Below the pieces are notes generated by a model that saw only the letters and a list, made by a program, of their open reading frames with translations, was not told the origin of the DNA and ran no database searches. Shown here piece after piece: positions 1 to 13,600 of a stretch of DNA of 64,000 bases. Numbering within the stretch: position 1 is the stretch's first letter; the number at the start of each line of letters is the position of its first letter. The DNA is taken from positions 31,060,885-31,124,884 of the forward strand of contig CM046842.1 in assembly GCA_025618425.1 (NCBI GenBank), given 5' to 3'. The stretch is from Heliocidaris tuberculata (Eukaryota; Echinodermata; Echinoidea; Camarodonta; Echinometridae). Both the position numbers and the translations under genes were made by a program.

Positions 1-39
1 CCCCCCCCCCCCAAGCTCATCATGAGCAATAAGATTTAC

Positions 40-154
40 CTTAACTAGTGATGTGTCAAAGAGCTTTTCTGGGATGCGATACCTCTCAGCACCAAACTCC
101 CTGTTGTACCCGTTCGGAAATTCATACACCTCGGCTGGTAACTGCTCTGCAGTC
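40..154 (-). CDS. ACTL6A: ACTL6A coding exon 9
   Basis: It encodes [20 protein letters not shown] and on to FDTSLVK, matching vertebrate [23 protein letters not shown]. Acceptor GTTACAG, donor AAG|GTAAAT. This is the last ACTL6A exon in the window; bases 1-39 are intron and begin with a run of 12 C. Confidence 0.93.
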
Positions 155-1356
155 CTGTAACAACCAAGGGAAAAGGAAAGTTTGTTATTATCAAAGGTAA
201 TATTTAGTTTTGGTACTACCTCAAAAACTTTTTGTCAGATTTCTTTGAATTTTGTTGATAAATAGCAGGATACTAGCATTATTATGATGCTGTGAAGATT
301 TCACCTCCTGAAGTGAAATATTTTACAAATAAGAGGTCAAAAATGGGTCAGGGATATAAACTCCCAACAATGGCAGCATGCACTATACACTTTAATGCAT
401 GCAAAAAGCTATGAGAATTATGTGTATTCCACAAACAGTGACACACATGCAACAGTCTCGGGGCTTCACGTACGTGGAGAGCAATCGGGGTGGAAAGGTC
501 CTAGCGTAGGGCAGTATGTTACCGTGATCTAGCATTCCTTACAGATATTTACACTAAAATTCGCCGGAAATCACTGATGGAATACCACATAATCTCGTAC
601 AAACCTCTTTTGATTCAAGGAGAACAACATGAGACTATATAATGAACACATTTCTTTGCAATTTCCTTTTTGCTACCAACACTGTCCATGAGCTTTGAGG
701 GGTAACAGTCTGTAATTGATTTACATGATATTGGGACATTATGATAAGCATCTCTGCACCGAACGCACTGCTATACCTGAAGAAGAATTCATACATGTAT
801 GCCTTGGCTGGTAACTGTTCTGCAGGCATATCAACAGAGGGAAAGGAGGGTTGTCTTTATTCAGGGGTAAAGCGTGGGTGACATTTGTCCGATAACGATA
901 ACGATGAGATTATCAATTATAGGTACATCCTACTACATGGTGTGTACGTGTGAGTATGCTTGTGTCTGTTAATTGTAGGACAGCTCTAGGGTGTACCTTT
1001 AATGAAAAATCTTGTTATTGTTTTTGAACAAATTGACCCACGCTAAGCAGTCTGCAATTGAAAGTGAATGTGATATAGGGAAATCATCGTGTGTATTTGA
1101 CACTGTAATCACACTTATAATTATCTCTGTTATCATTAGTGCATGTATCCCTGTAAAATGGTAATTCTAACTGCCTATAATATGATCATATCATCAACAT
1201 ACCAAGACTTGTTTCCTCCTGCTCCAATGTCGAAAGCAACACTGGCATTAGCAAAGTTACAACCAACACCATCATAAAAACCTCCACAACTACCACCAAT
1301 ATTTCAGGTATCACCATCAAAATCATCATCATCATCATCATCATCAGCATTATCAT

Positions 1357-1391
<35 letters not shown>

Positions 1392-1464
1392 TTATCATCA
1401 CCACCACGATCATCATCATCATCATCATCATCAGCATCATCATCATCATCATCAGCATTATCAT

Positions 1465-1499
<35 letters not shown>

Positions 1500-1516
1500 T
1501 TATCATCACCACCACG

Positions 1517-1559
<43 letters not shown>

Positions 1560-1569
1560 GCATTATCAT

Positions 1570-1604
<35 letters not shown>

Positions 1605-1663
1605 TTATCATCACCACCACGATCATCATCATCATCACCACCATCATCATCATCATCATCATC

Positions 1664-1694
<31 letters not shown>

Positions 1695-4600
1695 GCATTA
1701 TCATGACCACCACCATCATTATCATCATCATCATCATCAGCATCATCATCATCAGCATCATCATCACCACCACCACCATCACCACCACCATCATCATCAT
1801 CATCAGCATTATCACCACCACCACCACCACCACCATCGCTATCACCATCTCCACCACAACTTCCATCTCCATCATCATCATCATCATCATCACCACCACC
1901 ACCACCATCACCACCACCATCATCATCATCGTCATCATCAGCCTTATCATCATCAGGTATCACCATCGCTATCACCATCTCCACCACAACTTCCATCATC
2001 ATCATCACCACCACCACCACCACCACCACCACCACCACCACCACCACCACCACCACCATCACCATCATCACTACCACCGATTCCATTACCACCAACCACC
2101 TCCACCACTAGCATCATACAACTTACTCCTCATCATATGGCGAATCCATGACCTGCAATGTGGCAGCCTGAAAGTCCTGTATCAACAGCTTGCTCATGTA
2201 ATTCTTCCATGACCTGGTAACGTTGGGAAGCTCCTTCTCCTTGTAATTTGCTGGTGCACCCTCTTTCACCGGTTCCTGAGGTGAATAAACAATCAGAAAA
2301 AGAATATCTTTTTATCATTCTTCATTCTGCATCAACTGTATGTGCCTGGGAGGCCCCTCCAGGGCTGGTTGAACGACGCATGCTCTGCGGTACATATAAT
2401 TCATAACACTAACCAAATTCCTGAATTTAACCCTTGACCTAAGACTGTACCTAAACCTAAACCTAAAGTAAAACCCAAGCATATCCCTAACCCCAACCCT
2501 ATATCTTACGATGAAAAAAAGCCTGGAGCAAATGTCGCTGAAGCATATGTCAAAGCACCCTAGGGCCACCAAGGTTTTGGCCCATTGGATGAACCTTCAA
2601 GAGCTAAATTTTGACTTAAAACGCTTTATATCATTGAAAAAACGTTTGCTACTACAAAATTGAAGAATAGTTTCTGTTCATATGTTCGCTTTCTATTCAT
2701 TCTTGTAGTGTACCAATCACCTGAAAAAATAATTTGTGTACAACTGGAAAGTATAAAATCAACCTCAAAGAACTTTATCTGGCATTCTATAGTTCAACAG
2801 CTAAGGAGTATGAAGGAAATAAATGATAACATGAGTTTGGTACGGCCCATACTCTTGAAAAAGTCACTGTTAATGAAAAAAGAGCCGTCAAATAACATTT
2901 CTGCCCATGGGTCATAGTGTGTTAAAATCTCTGAACACAATAGGTGGATTTTGAAGTAGCCCTCGTAAAAGAAATTTTAATTTTTACACTGGTGCGTCGA
3001 GTAATCTAATTAAAATTGCAATATCTCTTTATAGAATTAACATTTGAAGCCCACATTTTGAATATAGTATAACGACATCGATCCTCAAACATACAGAGCA
3101 AAATATATTTTTTTGTGATTGGTACCCTTTAAGTATGCCTCAACGTTATTCTTGAACATGATAAATTGGGCATGAATATCTTCCATTGACATATAAACAA
3201 ACATATATGACAGAGGTAACTGTTATTCTTCTTGGATGAAAAGCGTAGGACTTCTTAATTTAAACACAGTGTTGAACATTAACAATCTAGGGTGGGATTC
3301 GCCACCCATGCTATGGAAGGGGTTAATCCATGTCCAAGTACATGTACCACTAGGGACTCTGCTCCTAGTATAACAGATAGAAATGTGCAGGTGTTCAATT
3401 ACATGGGGATTTCCCCTTTCTCTTAACAAAATGCGCAATGGGTTCTGAACTTACATACTAGGTTGTGACTCTCCCTGCACAGGAGGTCTTCATTTATTTG
3501 AAAATAGGATCGCAATGTATCTATTTCAGAGAAGTGATTTTAATTCTCACACTATTTTTGAGTAACATCTTTTCTTTGGTGTTTGCACAGGGCCCTGTGT
3601 CATAAAACTTGTTATCAATAACTGCTCCATTTCTATGACAAATTTGCTCTCGGCCAATCATATTCAAGGATTTCAGTAGCTTACAACAATTATTGTAACT
3701 TTTTATTCATATCAAGTTTTATGAAACAGGGTTCTGATGTCTCCTGCTCACCGAACCCCCTAAGTACAGTATAGTCCTTAACCAATGACATGCCATAAGG
3801 TCAGATCTTGACAGTTAAAATATGGCCCTGAAATAAAGATAAAATCATTTTTTTAGAATATCATCCCAGTTTTTAATTTTAACTGAAAATATTCATTCAC
3901 CTTCACACCTTCATACATGTACATACAAAAATTAATGTATTGCTGGCTTTTAACCTTTCATGACAGGAAATATTTAAAAGATAAATCAATCACTTTTTGT
4001 TCTTCAAATCTGCAAAGACATTTTCTTTTAGTGCTACCTGGGGGTGTTTCATAAAGCTGTTCGTAAAGTTACGCATGACTTTACTAACGACTTGAATATG
4101 AAGTGCCAGATAGGATACTCAAAGTTTTTCCTGATGTTTTATCAAAGTGTGACTGTATTTCCAATAACCTCAATTAAATCATGGCAAAAAATATACTTTG
4201 CATTAAAAATGTTTGTTATAATAAGAATGTTAATCTACATCAGCACAGTTCAACTTTAGTTGATGCCGTTAAAAATGATTGAGTATCCCATTTAGCTTGT
4301 CATATTTAAGTCATGCGTAACTTTACGAACAGCTTTATGAAAAGCTAATAAAATGTAGTGTCTTTGAAAACAATATTCTTGGTTAGGAACTTTGTTGAAA
4401 AGTTGAAAATATGGCAAATTTTGATTAAAAATCACTAATTTTGAATCTGTCAGTGTGTTGCCAATTTAAGGATTTTGAAGGTTATTCTCGTTTAAAAATA
4501 CTGGCATCAAATGTAATATGGTCATGGAACAAATATGGATCAGTGTGTGCAGTGGTTGTTGCTCCTTCTACTCATGCATCTGGTATATTTTTTTGAACTC

Positions 4601-7600
4601 TGAATCGAAAGTTATTGGGCCAAACCACAAAATGTGGAACGTTGTCGCGAAAGGGCGCACCATGAACTACATGTAATTGACAGTACAAAGTTCTGCTTTC
4701 TATAACCCATTAACTCACGAAAACCACTTAATTACTTATTGAAACCACACTTATGACAAGAAAAGTAAACAATAATTGATCCTTGAAGACAAGGGCAGTT
4801 TATGAGCTTTCTCATTCCTTTTATTCTCTAACATGAAAAGGAATACTCTTGCAATGCTCTCCTAGTACTTGAAATAATGGACCTAATTTTTATGAAAAAT
4901 CTTGGTGTGGTCCCACATATATACCCAAATGTTGAGTGCTTTTCAGCACGTTTAATTGTCATCAAGATTTAGTCAGTTTGATCACTGTAATCTATACCAA
5001 AACCTCAAAATAGTAATTATTCCTACATGTACTTACTATATAATAATCCAATCAATATACAGTGTACTTTATATAACAGGGCTTCATGTATCTGACTTTT
5101 AAACGAACATTATATGCAGAACTGTTTACATTTCTGAAAAACGTTTCAACTATTTAAAACCAAAAAAAACCTCCTCAGATCTTTCCAAAATTGCTAGAAT
5201 TTCACATTTTACACCAATGAAATCTCCTTTCAATATTTTCATATTCCCTTGAAATTAGTTTGATTTAGCTGTAAACTAAAACTAAAAAGAGATATTATTG
5301 GTTCTTTCTGTGCTCCGAAAGACCGAGTTCTTCACTGATCTCAAACTAGAAAAACTAACATCAACAGATGCATGTGGGACTGGGTGAAAATTTGGCGAGA
5401 TTTGGAGAAAAATTCATATTTTTCCACTGTAAAGTTTCATTGAATATATAAACAGGAATCACCTGACTATTGCTTGAAATCAAATTTAAAGTGACAGGGA
5501 GTACTGACATGTAGCATACTGTAAAACCATTTAACATTTGCGAATTACGCACATGCTTTAGACTTGCGAAGGTATCATGATATATTATTGAATCACAACA
5601 GACACAACACCGATTTTTGGGCAATTAGCGAAAGTTTCTTGCTGTCAAAATTGCTGTCGTTTAGAAATCGCAAAATCTACAGAATGATATGGTATAATAT
5701 AGTATGGTATACTGTATGTGGTTGTGAAAGAATCTGATACATTTTTCTAAAATTTGATTGGTCTATTGATTAGTAAATATGAAATAAATTTGTATCAGGA
5801 TGGTTTGGCTGTACAAATAATGAAAAGAACAGCATACATACAGGGGTTTAAAACAAAACAGGAAAGCAGCTCTACTTTGAGCACTTAAGAAATACCGGGT
5901 TTTACAAAAGTGAAACACGTACATGTACTTCACAGTCAGATAAATACATACTTAAAATAAATTTTGGTTTACAAAAAAAGTGCTGGTTGTGATCTACTTG
6001 TACACTTCCTGTATAGAGATCATAATTGGTAATGAATTGCAGAGCTAGAAAAATAAATTTAAAGAGGATAAGAACTAATAAATAGTAATGAGCAAAGTCA
6101 GTTGAAATCATAACAAATTTGGCTAACAGCCATTATACTCAACTCTCAGCAAACACAAATCAAGATCTGTGATTTGATTAAATTGCAAATGCAAACTCTC
6201 TGACTTCTGAGGTATCCCAACAGTACATAAAGTTAGACAGCAAATGTGATGGACTGTTATAAGCTGATTTTATGATGGTTTCGAATCCACTTCTTAGCAT
6301 TTCTTCCACAAACTTTTTGTCACATTAGCTTATCCTTGACATTGCACTTCACAGTCGAAGAGGAAAGGAAGCTTGATTAGTGACCGCTCAGAAAGGACAA
6401 AATATCTCACCACAGGAACTGCTTGATTAGGATTACCATATATGCCTTGTGAGATCTATTGTACATGGAAGTTGATTTGGGTCATCTCTTTACAAATGCT
6501 GAACTTTAATAATGACGATATAAATCGCCTACTTTAAATAACACACAACTATAAGTCTTGATACTGAAAGGTGTAGGTCATTTGCCAGAGTTATGAGCGG
6601 AAGCAGTTCTTGAGCGAATTTATCTACTCCTCAATGTACACGTAACTTCGCATATTATTAAGCCATGCACAAATCATCAAGATATCTTCCATTAGAGATA
6701 AGGAGTTTGTTCCACAAAACCTATGATCTGAAGTCTTTCTTGCACCTGACTAACTGGCATATCAAAGCCTTCTGAAATCCACCAAGAGACATTTGCGTAT
6801 TTTTTCAATAAGAGACGTGGAGTTTGTGACAAAGCAGCTATGATCTAAAGTCCTTCTTGCTTAAGACCTGCTTACAAAGGATTAAGCCTTTTGCTTTTGC
6901 TTTTAGAGGTGTGTCCTCCAACTATGTATGTACCACATTAGTGTATATTTTGTCATATATTTTGTTCAAAATACATGTACATTATTTTGCTCATTTATTA
7001 CTTTGTATATTGAAAAGTTGGAAATAAACGTCTTTAAATTGAATTGAATTGAATTGAAAATCATCACAAGACAGTAGAACATTTATCATTCAAAATGCTG
7101 AGACTGACATAAAACAGCTATGACTTGAAGTACTTCTTGGACATTACTAAATTGGATATTCGATAAAGACTTTTGAAAATCATCGGGACAGTCACAAACT
7201 TTCCCCTTGAGATTGTCAAATAAGAGGCCTACGAGACTGAGGTGTAATCTTTTAGGACATAAGAAATCTTTACTCCATTAGTGACACTACAGTAATCACC
7301 AATCACCATGTCTAGTTCAAAGGCATCAAGGGTCCTTCTTTGCCTGTCGATTGTATGTGTAATGTCCTTGCTCTCCAGGGCAGTGCTTGCAAAAAGAGTA
7401 CCAGGTACCCGGAGCACTGTGTCGCCAAGTGGATGTCAGCTGAGGAATACAAGCCTTGGAACCAAAGCCACCTGTACTCATCTGAATCTCAAGTCTGTTC
7501 CTCAAGATCTTCCAAGGAACACAGTAACACTTGATCTCTCCTTCAACAAGATAACAACCCTGTACAATGAGTCTTTTACCCATCTTCCAGACATCATTAC

Positions 7601-10600
7601 CTTAGGGCTTACAAACAATATTCTCGTGAAGATAGAAAACAGCACCTTTGCACCTCTGGTTTATCTCAGAGAATTATCCCTAAGCAAAAACAGATTAGTT
7701 TCTCTTCCATCAGGTTTGTTTGGGGTGAATCGTCTCCTCTCTACACTCATTCTAAGTAAAAACAGATTGACTTCTATCCCGAGTGATGCTTTGCCGTGGT
7801 CTACCAGTATTACCAAATTTGATTTAAGTGGCAACAGCATTTCCTTCATCAATCCGCAGGACTTCATACCCCTTCAGAATTGCTCATTGGAAAAACTGTA
7901 TCTAGGATCTAATGCCTTAACGAACCTTCCTCTTAAAGTTTTCTCATATTTGAATAATGTGACATACTTGTATCTTTCGAAAAACATTTTCCTTGAATTT
8001 CACCCCTCCTTCAGTTTAGGAAATGCTGTTATCAGGGAACTTTACTTAGAATCCTGCAAGATACGTGACATAATTCCATTGAACAAGTCACATGTTTTAC
8101 TTAGAGAAAGGGCTAAAATCTCTGCTTTAAATCTACGAGAAAATAGAATACGTTACATCCCTGACTTTGCATTTTGGGGCTTGAATCACACAAAAATTGT
8201 TGTGCTTCAGGCAAACCAGATTGCCAGTCTATCAAATAGGTCTTTCTGTGGACTAGACCACTTGATTCACTTAGATTTATCTTACAATCGCCTAACCACA
8301 TTAAACTTGGGTATTTTCTCCTGCAATAGAATGTTACAGCAATTAAAGCTAAAGGGGAATCTGATTGTACATCTATTCATCGGCTCATCAGGTCTATCTC
8401 TACTACATGAACTAGACCTTTCACACAATAACATCAAGGACATCGAAAGCAACAGAAACAACATAACATTTCCTTCACTGGAATACCTTAACCTTTCTTC
8501 TAACAAATTCACAGGGATCAGGAAGTATCTACTGTCGGGTTTCACCAATCTCAAAGTACTGAACATGTCAAACAATAACATCTACAATGTATACTCTCCA
8601 AAGTCTTTCACAAATCTAAGGTATCTCACAGAGCTTTACCTCACCAATGAACGTTACCAAATTATCAACATGGCATTCTGCTACCTGGAGGCTCTACGCA
8701 TTTTGGATTTATCATTTACACCAGTGAAATTAGCCTCCAAGAGTCAATTTACAAACACCTCATCTCTCAATAGGCTTATCCTGCGTGAAAACAGTCTGAA
8801 GAGTGAAGATTTGTACAATATCACGACTAAACAATCTCTGTTTGAGGGGCTGGACTCTTTGGTAAGTCTGCATCTACAGTGGAATCAGCTTGACATGTTA
8901 GCACCTGGTACTTTTGATCCCCTGAGGAAACTCAGAATTCTGTACCTGTCTCAGTCTTCTATTAAAGTTCTGAGTCCCAGAGTTTTCAGACGCCTGACTT
9001 CTCTCGCAACATTAGATCTTCATGATAATGAGCTCTTAACACTCCCTCCTGATCTACTTCAAGAGCAGTACAAGCTTGGTGTCCTGTTCATAAACAACAA
9101 CAAACTTGAGACAATTCCTAGGACTCTACTCAATGAAACCCCCTCTCTGCACACACTGCATATGCAAGGAAACCGGATCACTACAATAGAACCAAAGACA
9201 ATGTTTCCAACAAACAGAACACTGCATCTAGATGCTTCTGGAAACCCATTTTCCTGCACATGCGATTTGAGCTGGTTTGTGAAGTGGCTCCGTTCCGGCA
9301 CTGTTGAACTCAGGTATCCAGAAAAGACTTTTTGCTCGCTCACTTCCATCAAAGAAGAAATGAATTCACCAATCCTTTCATTCAACCCTGACCAGTACTG
9401 TGGCATTGATATTGTGATGATCACAGGTGCATCTTTTTCAGTCGTTCTGGTTGGGGTGATTTGCGTGGTGGCTTACAGAAAGCGCTGGTGGTTGAACTAC
9501 AAAGTCTTCCTTCTCAAGCTAGCTATCTTTGGCTACATGGAAATAAACCAAGACTTTGATGCCCAAGACTATGAGTATCAGCTCAACCTTATGTACATTG
9601 AAGATGACCAGGAGTGGGTGGACCGGGTCATGAAGCCAACGCTGCAAGAAAGGTTTCCACATCTGCAAAAAGTGGTCTTCGGTGACAACAATCTCAATAT
9701 CGAGATGTTCTACATCAATGCTCTTCATTATGCCATTGAGAACAGCTTCAAGACTGTCCTGTTGCTAAGCAACAACTCAGTGGATGATGCCTGGTTCCTA
9801 ACCAAGATGCGCATATCCCTAGAACATCTCAATGATACTAGACTGGACAAGGTCATACTGATATTCCTAGAAGACATCCAGGATGATGACCTCCCTTACC
9901 TAGCCCGGTTATTCCTGAGTAAGAACAAACCTTACATGCTGTGGACAGAGGATGAAGATGGCCAGGAACTCTTTTGGGCCCAGTTTGAGAAGAGCATGAG
10001 GGCAAACAGGGTACTCAATAGTGTTATTCCTGTTTAGCAAAAACAGCTCTGAAACAGAGTGTCCATAAACTCACGAAAGTGCCTTATGGCCAAGGACAAG
10101 TAACTCTGTCAGTCAAAGAACAATTTGGAGATCTTTTTTTTTTGTGATGCCTTTCCAAGTGATCACTGGTAATGTTCTTGTTACAAAGAACAGAATTGTA
10201 ACATTCAAAACCCTGCATGCAGAGATCTAATTACGAGTGAGTCTCGACAGATCTTTTTCTCTTGAAAACCGAGCCTTGAGTGTTTTGCACTGGACGATAT
10301 TACTACTATCAATATGAGCACTTGGGACAATGAATTCTTAAAATATTTAAGCTTGTTGCAATCATGTCTATCAAACTCCAGTGTGGTTGGGTTGTCTATT
10401 GTATGGTTGTTAGGGAGTTTATCTCTTTGCAAAGTTTTGCAAATATCATGAAATGTGGCTTGAAGTAGCATTACACCGTAATAATTATGAATATGAAATC
10501 CTAGTCATAGATTCTGTAGTATTTTCATGAAAATTAAAAAAAATATGTTGATGCCTATTATGGGGTGCCAAGTGTAACAAATCAATCAGGCCAACTGTTT

Positions 10601-13600
10601 TCATGAATTATATCTTTCCAAGACCAATTTCAAGGACAACATCAATTGCTAAGTTTGATTTCATTGCAAAATTCTTGATTTTATTACAGATCCTAAGTGT
10701 TACACTTGGCACCCCAATAGCTAAATAACATTTTCCGACCTGCATAAAATTGAATTTAAAATCTCACGGTTATTTACGTGTAAATTCATGAAAAGTCAGA
10801 TTCCACTTCCGACACGGTATTTCAGGATATAATGTCTTTTAGTAACACATTGATCTACATTTGCTACTCTGCACTCAGGAGCAGTAAATGGGTACCTGGT
10901 AGTACTTTATTCCTTGAATGCTTTCAGTGCCTTAGGGCAGCTGGTCTAAAGCGAGGGTAATAATAGTAGTACTTTGTAGGTGCCTTGAGCATCCCCTGGG
11001 ATGGATATGTGCATAATACAGTCAAACCTACTTTAGCGACCACCTGTACAGAAGGACCACCTGTCTATAAAGACCACACTTTTTGTTTCCCTTGAATAGC
11101 ATTTCTCCTTGAAACATGTATTAAAGGAACCTGTCCATAAAGACCACCTGCTCATAAAGACCGCTTTTCGTGTCTCCCTTGAGTGGTCTTTATAGACAGG
11201 TTTCACTGTATAAATATAGCTATTATCCTACAATATAATAAGCTACATGTAAGTATTTTGGGGAGTTTTCTTTGTTTTGAATAGGCGCCCCCCCCCCCCC
11301 CCCGGCTCCATTGGTCCCCTTCTTTCGGTGCGTACGTGTGGGGAATGCTTCTTGGGTGCTTGGGACGTACCTTTTAAGGATCCCAGTGCCATCCATATTT
11401 AAATAATTTTTTAAATTGTAATTTCTGGAGGGAACTGGTCACTATTTGTACACGTGAGCGAGTGCTCTTGAACAAATGCTTCGTACTCACTCTGTATGTT
11501 GATCGCTTTTTACACGTGGACGAGTGTACCCTTGTTTATTGCTCAGCCCTACAGGGGAGGAAGTTCAGTTAGTCTCACTGTATGCATGTGCATGTTGATG
11601 ATATCGACAGGGAGATGGGAGTTTGAGTTAAAACTCCCATCTTCCAGCTTCAATTTTTTTAGATTAAATTAATTGTTCCACTTGTTCTGTGGAAACTTCT
11701 TTACCACATCATTTTTCGAACTTTCTTTCACTTAAGTATTCTAGTTTTTTATGTAACTGAAATGTCATGAATGATAACATACTTTTTTTTGTTCGTTTTC
11801 TTCTGTGCCGGTGAAAAGTGCAGAACAAACAACTTTTCGTCGCTGCATTGTCGGCATGGCTGTGCTTGGATGTTCTGTATCGGCATACCTATTATTCTAC
11901 TCAATCTCTCACTGTTGATTTACATACATGTACAACATCTTTATATCTTCATCTCCCTGTATTTCCTTTTTTTGCTCAGGCTCTCATGTATTTCCCCATA
12001 TCTGTATCTACTACAATAGGCCTACAACGTACATGTATCTTTCTGTGTTTTTCTCTTTTGCTTTTATGTGGGCCTGTTTGATACTCTTCTTTCAATCTCC
12101 TGCAAATAGGGAATATCATTTTTATCAACAGTTAAACAGACAGGAATGAGGAAAATGGTCCTCATATTATGGGAAACAAGGTCAAATAAGGTCAAATAAT
12201 GAAGTGGTACCAATATAAATTGTAAAAGTAGTAATATCGGCATTATCGCTGAACTTGGAAGATATCCTCTTATCATTGAGGTGCTAATTAATACTCTTAA
12301 ATACTGGATAAGAAGGCGTAATATTGATCAAGATATGTATGATAGTTATATTGAAAACAAACGACTCTATGAAATCAACGAGTACTGCTGGTTAAGAAAC
12401 ATAAAAAAGATTTTAGATACTGTAGACATCTGTAATGATATAGAAATGTGTGAACCAGATGATGTACAAATGACCGACTGTGAGGGTAAGCTACAAGATA
12501 TATTTAATAACCAAATAAAACTTGACCTTTTCCATGATAAAAACAATGGAGAGGGTAACAAATTGCGGACATATCTATTATTCAAAACTTTCATCAAAGA
12601 AGAAAAATATCTAAAAATTCTTACTGATAGAAACATAGACAAAACATCTGCAAACTTCGCATAAGTTGACATAACCTACCAATTGAAAAAGGAAGATACA
12701 TCGCCCTCACAAAATACCAGCAAATATACGTTTTTGTGAAGAATGTAGTATGTAAACTGTAGGAGACGAATTCCATTATGTCATGCAATGTGATAAATTT
12801 AGAATAAGAAGAGAACTATTTTTTAAATAATCTTAAAGCACTCAATGATAACTTTGATTAACATAAACAGTATGGAGAAATTCATATTCATTATGTCACT
12901 CAAAGAAGACGCTCTCATAAAAGAATTTGCCAATTTTTTGCGATCTACTATTGATCAACGTGGTAACCTTTAAATTGTTTATTATTAGACATATCTATAT
13001 ATAGTGTATATTATGTATATAATTCTTTTAATGGCTCTTTTCCTCATCACCTTACACTACTTGTAAATAATCTGATAATTAATATTTCATGAAAGAGCAT
13101 GTCTAGTTGATCAATTATGAGTATTTTGTTTTTGTTTTTGTTTGTTTCGAGTGCTATACTATACTAGTGCTGGTATCGGCATGGAAAATCTATGTCGCCA
13201 TGTCGCAATAAAATTATCGCCGATGTCGACATGTGTCGACATCTGGACATGAGTCAAACAAGTCTAAACTCGGGTCGCTCCCGTAGTGACCGTACACTAT
13301 TAAACCAGAGTTACCCGACACAAATTCACAAGAGCTTTACATGGAATACATGCACTATGTCCTCACGGGCTCACACTCGCAGTCATACTCACTTACAGTT
13401 CTCAAAGATGCACACTGTCAACTATTTGCCCCAAAATTTGTTTTGTATGATCCAATTTATCAAGCATTAATGAAAGTCATGTGGTGCGAGTCAGCTAGTG
13501 TCGCATATCTAGGCATGTACGTGTACGTAATGTATACCGGTCGTCGCAGCTACATGTTTGTAGATACGCAGCGATCGTGTCGGCGCGCGCGCTGCTAATG

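Larger units (their letters stand above)
2553..4829. other. Intron 7 left part: repeats, no gene seen
   Basis: There is no convincing coding sequence. The stretch holds a family-A foldback copy (3590-3733) and an interrupted dispersed repeat (3950-4650). The rest is AT-rich sequence without features I can identify. Confidence 0.6.
4830..10805 (+). repeat. Segmental duplication, copy 1 (contains intact TLR)
   Basis: This interval is collinear, in direct orientation, with about 22990-28695. Matching landmarks outside the gene include CTCTTGCAATGCTCTC (4848 / 23008), GTACATGTACTTCACAG (near 5920 / 23415), TGACCGCTCAGAAA (near 6380 / 23880), and the 3' flanks through the TIR element at 10562. 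Copy 1 has extra blocks near 4910-5455 and 6891-7056 that copy 2 lacks. Confidence 0.85.

Noticed and set aside
720..829. Exon 9 duplicate as a usable mutually exclusive exon
   Set aside because: The only TGCAG acceptor leaves two extra bases and breaks the phase from exon 8, and the conserved second half of the exon is gone.
1186..2212. Three overlapping long ORFs rich in Met/Val, Asp/Gly and His
   Set aside because: All are translations of the CAT/CAC microsatellite in different frames. A triplet repeat stays open in every frame and there is no other coding signal.
12281..12664. 127-codon ORF as a host gene
   Set aside because: Its sequence and the His/Cys stretch after it match the post-RT region of LINEs, and the frame is broken, so it is a retrotransposon relic.
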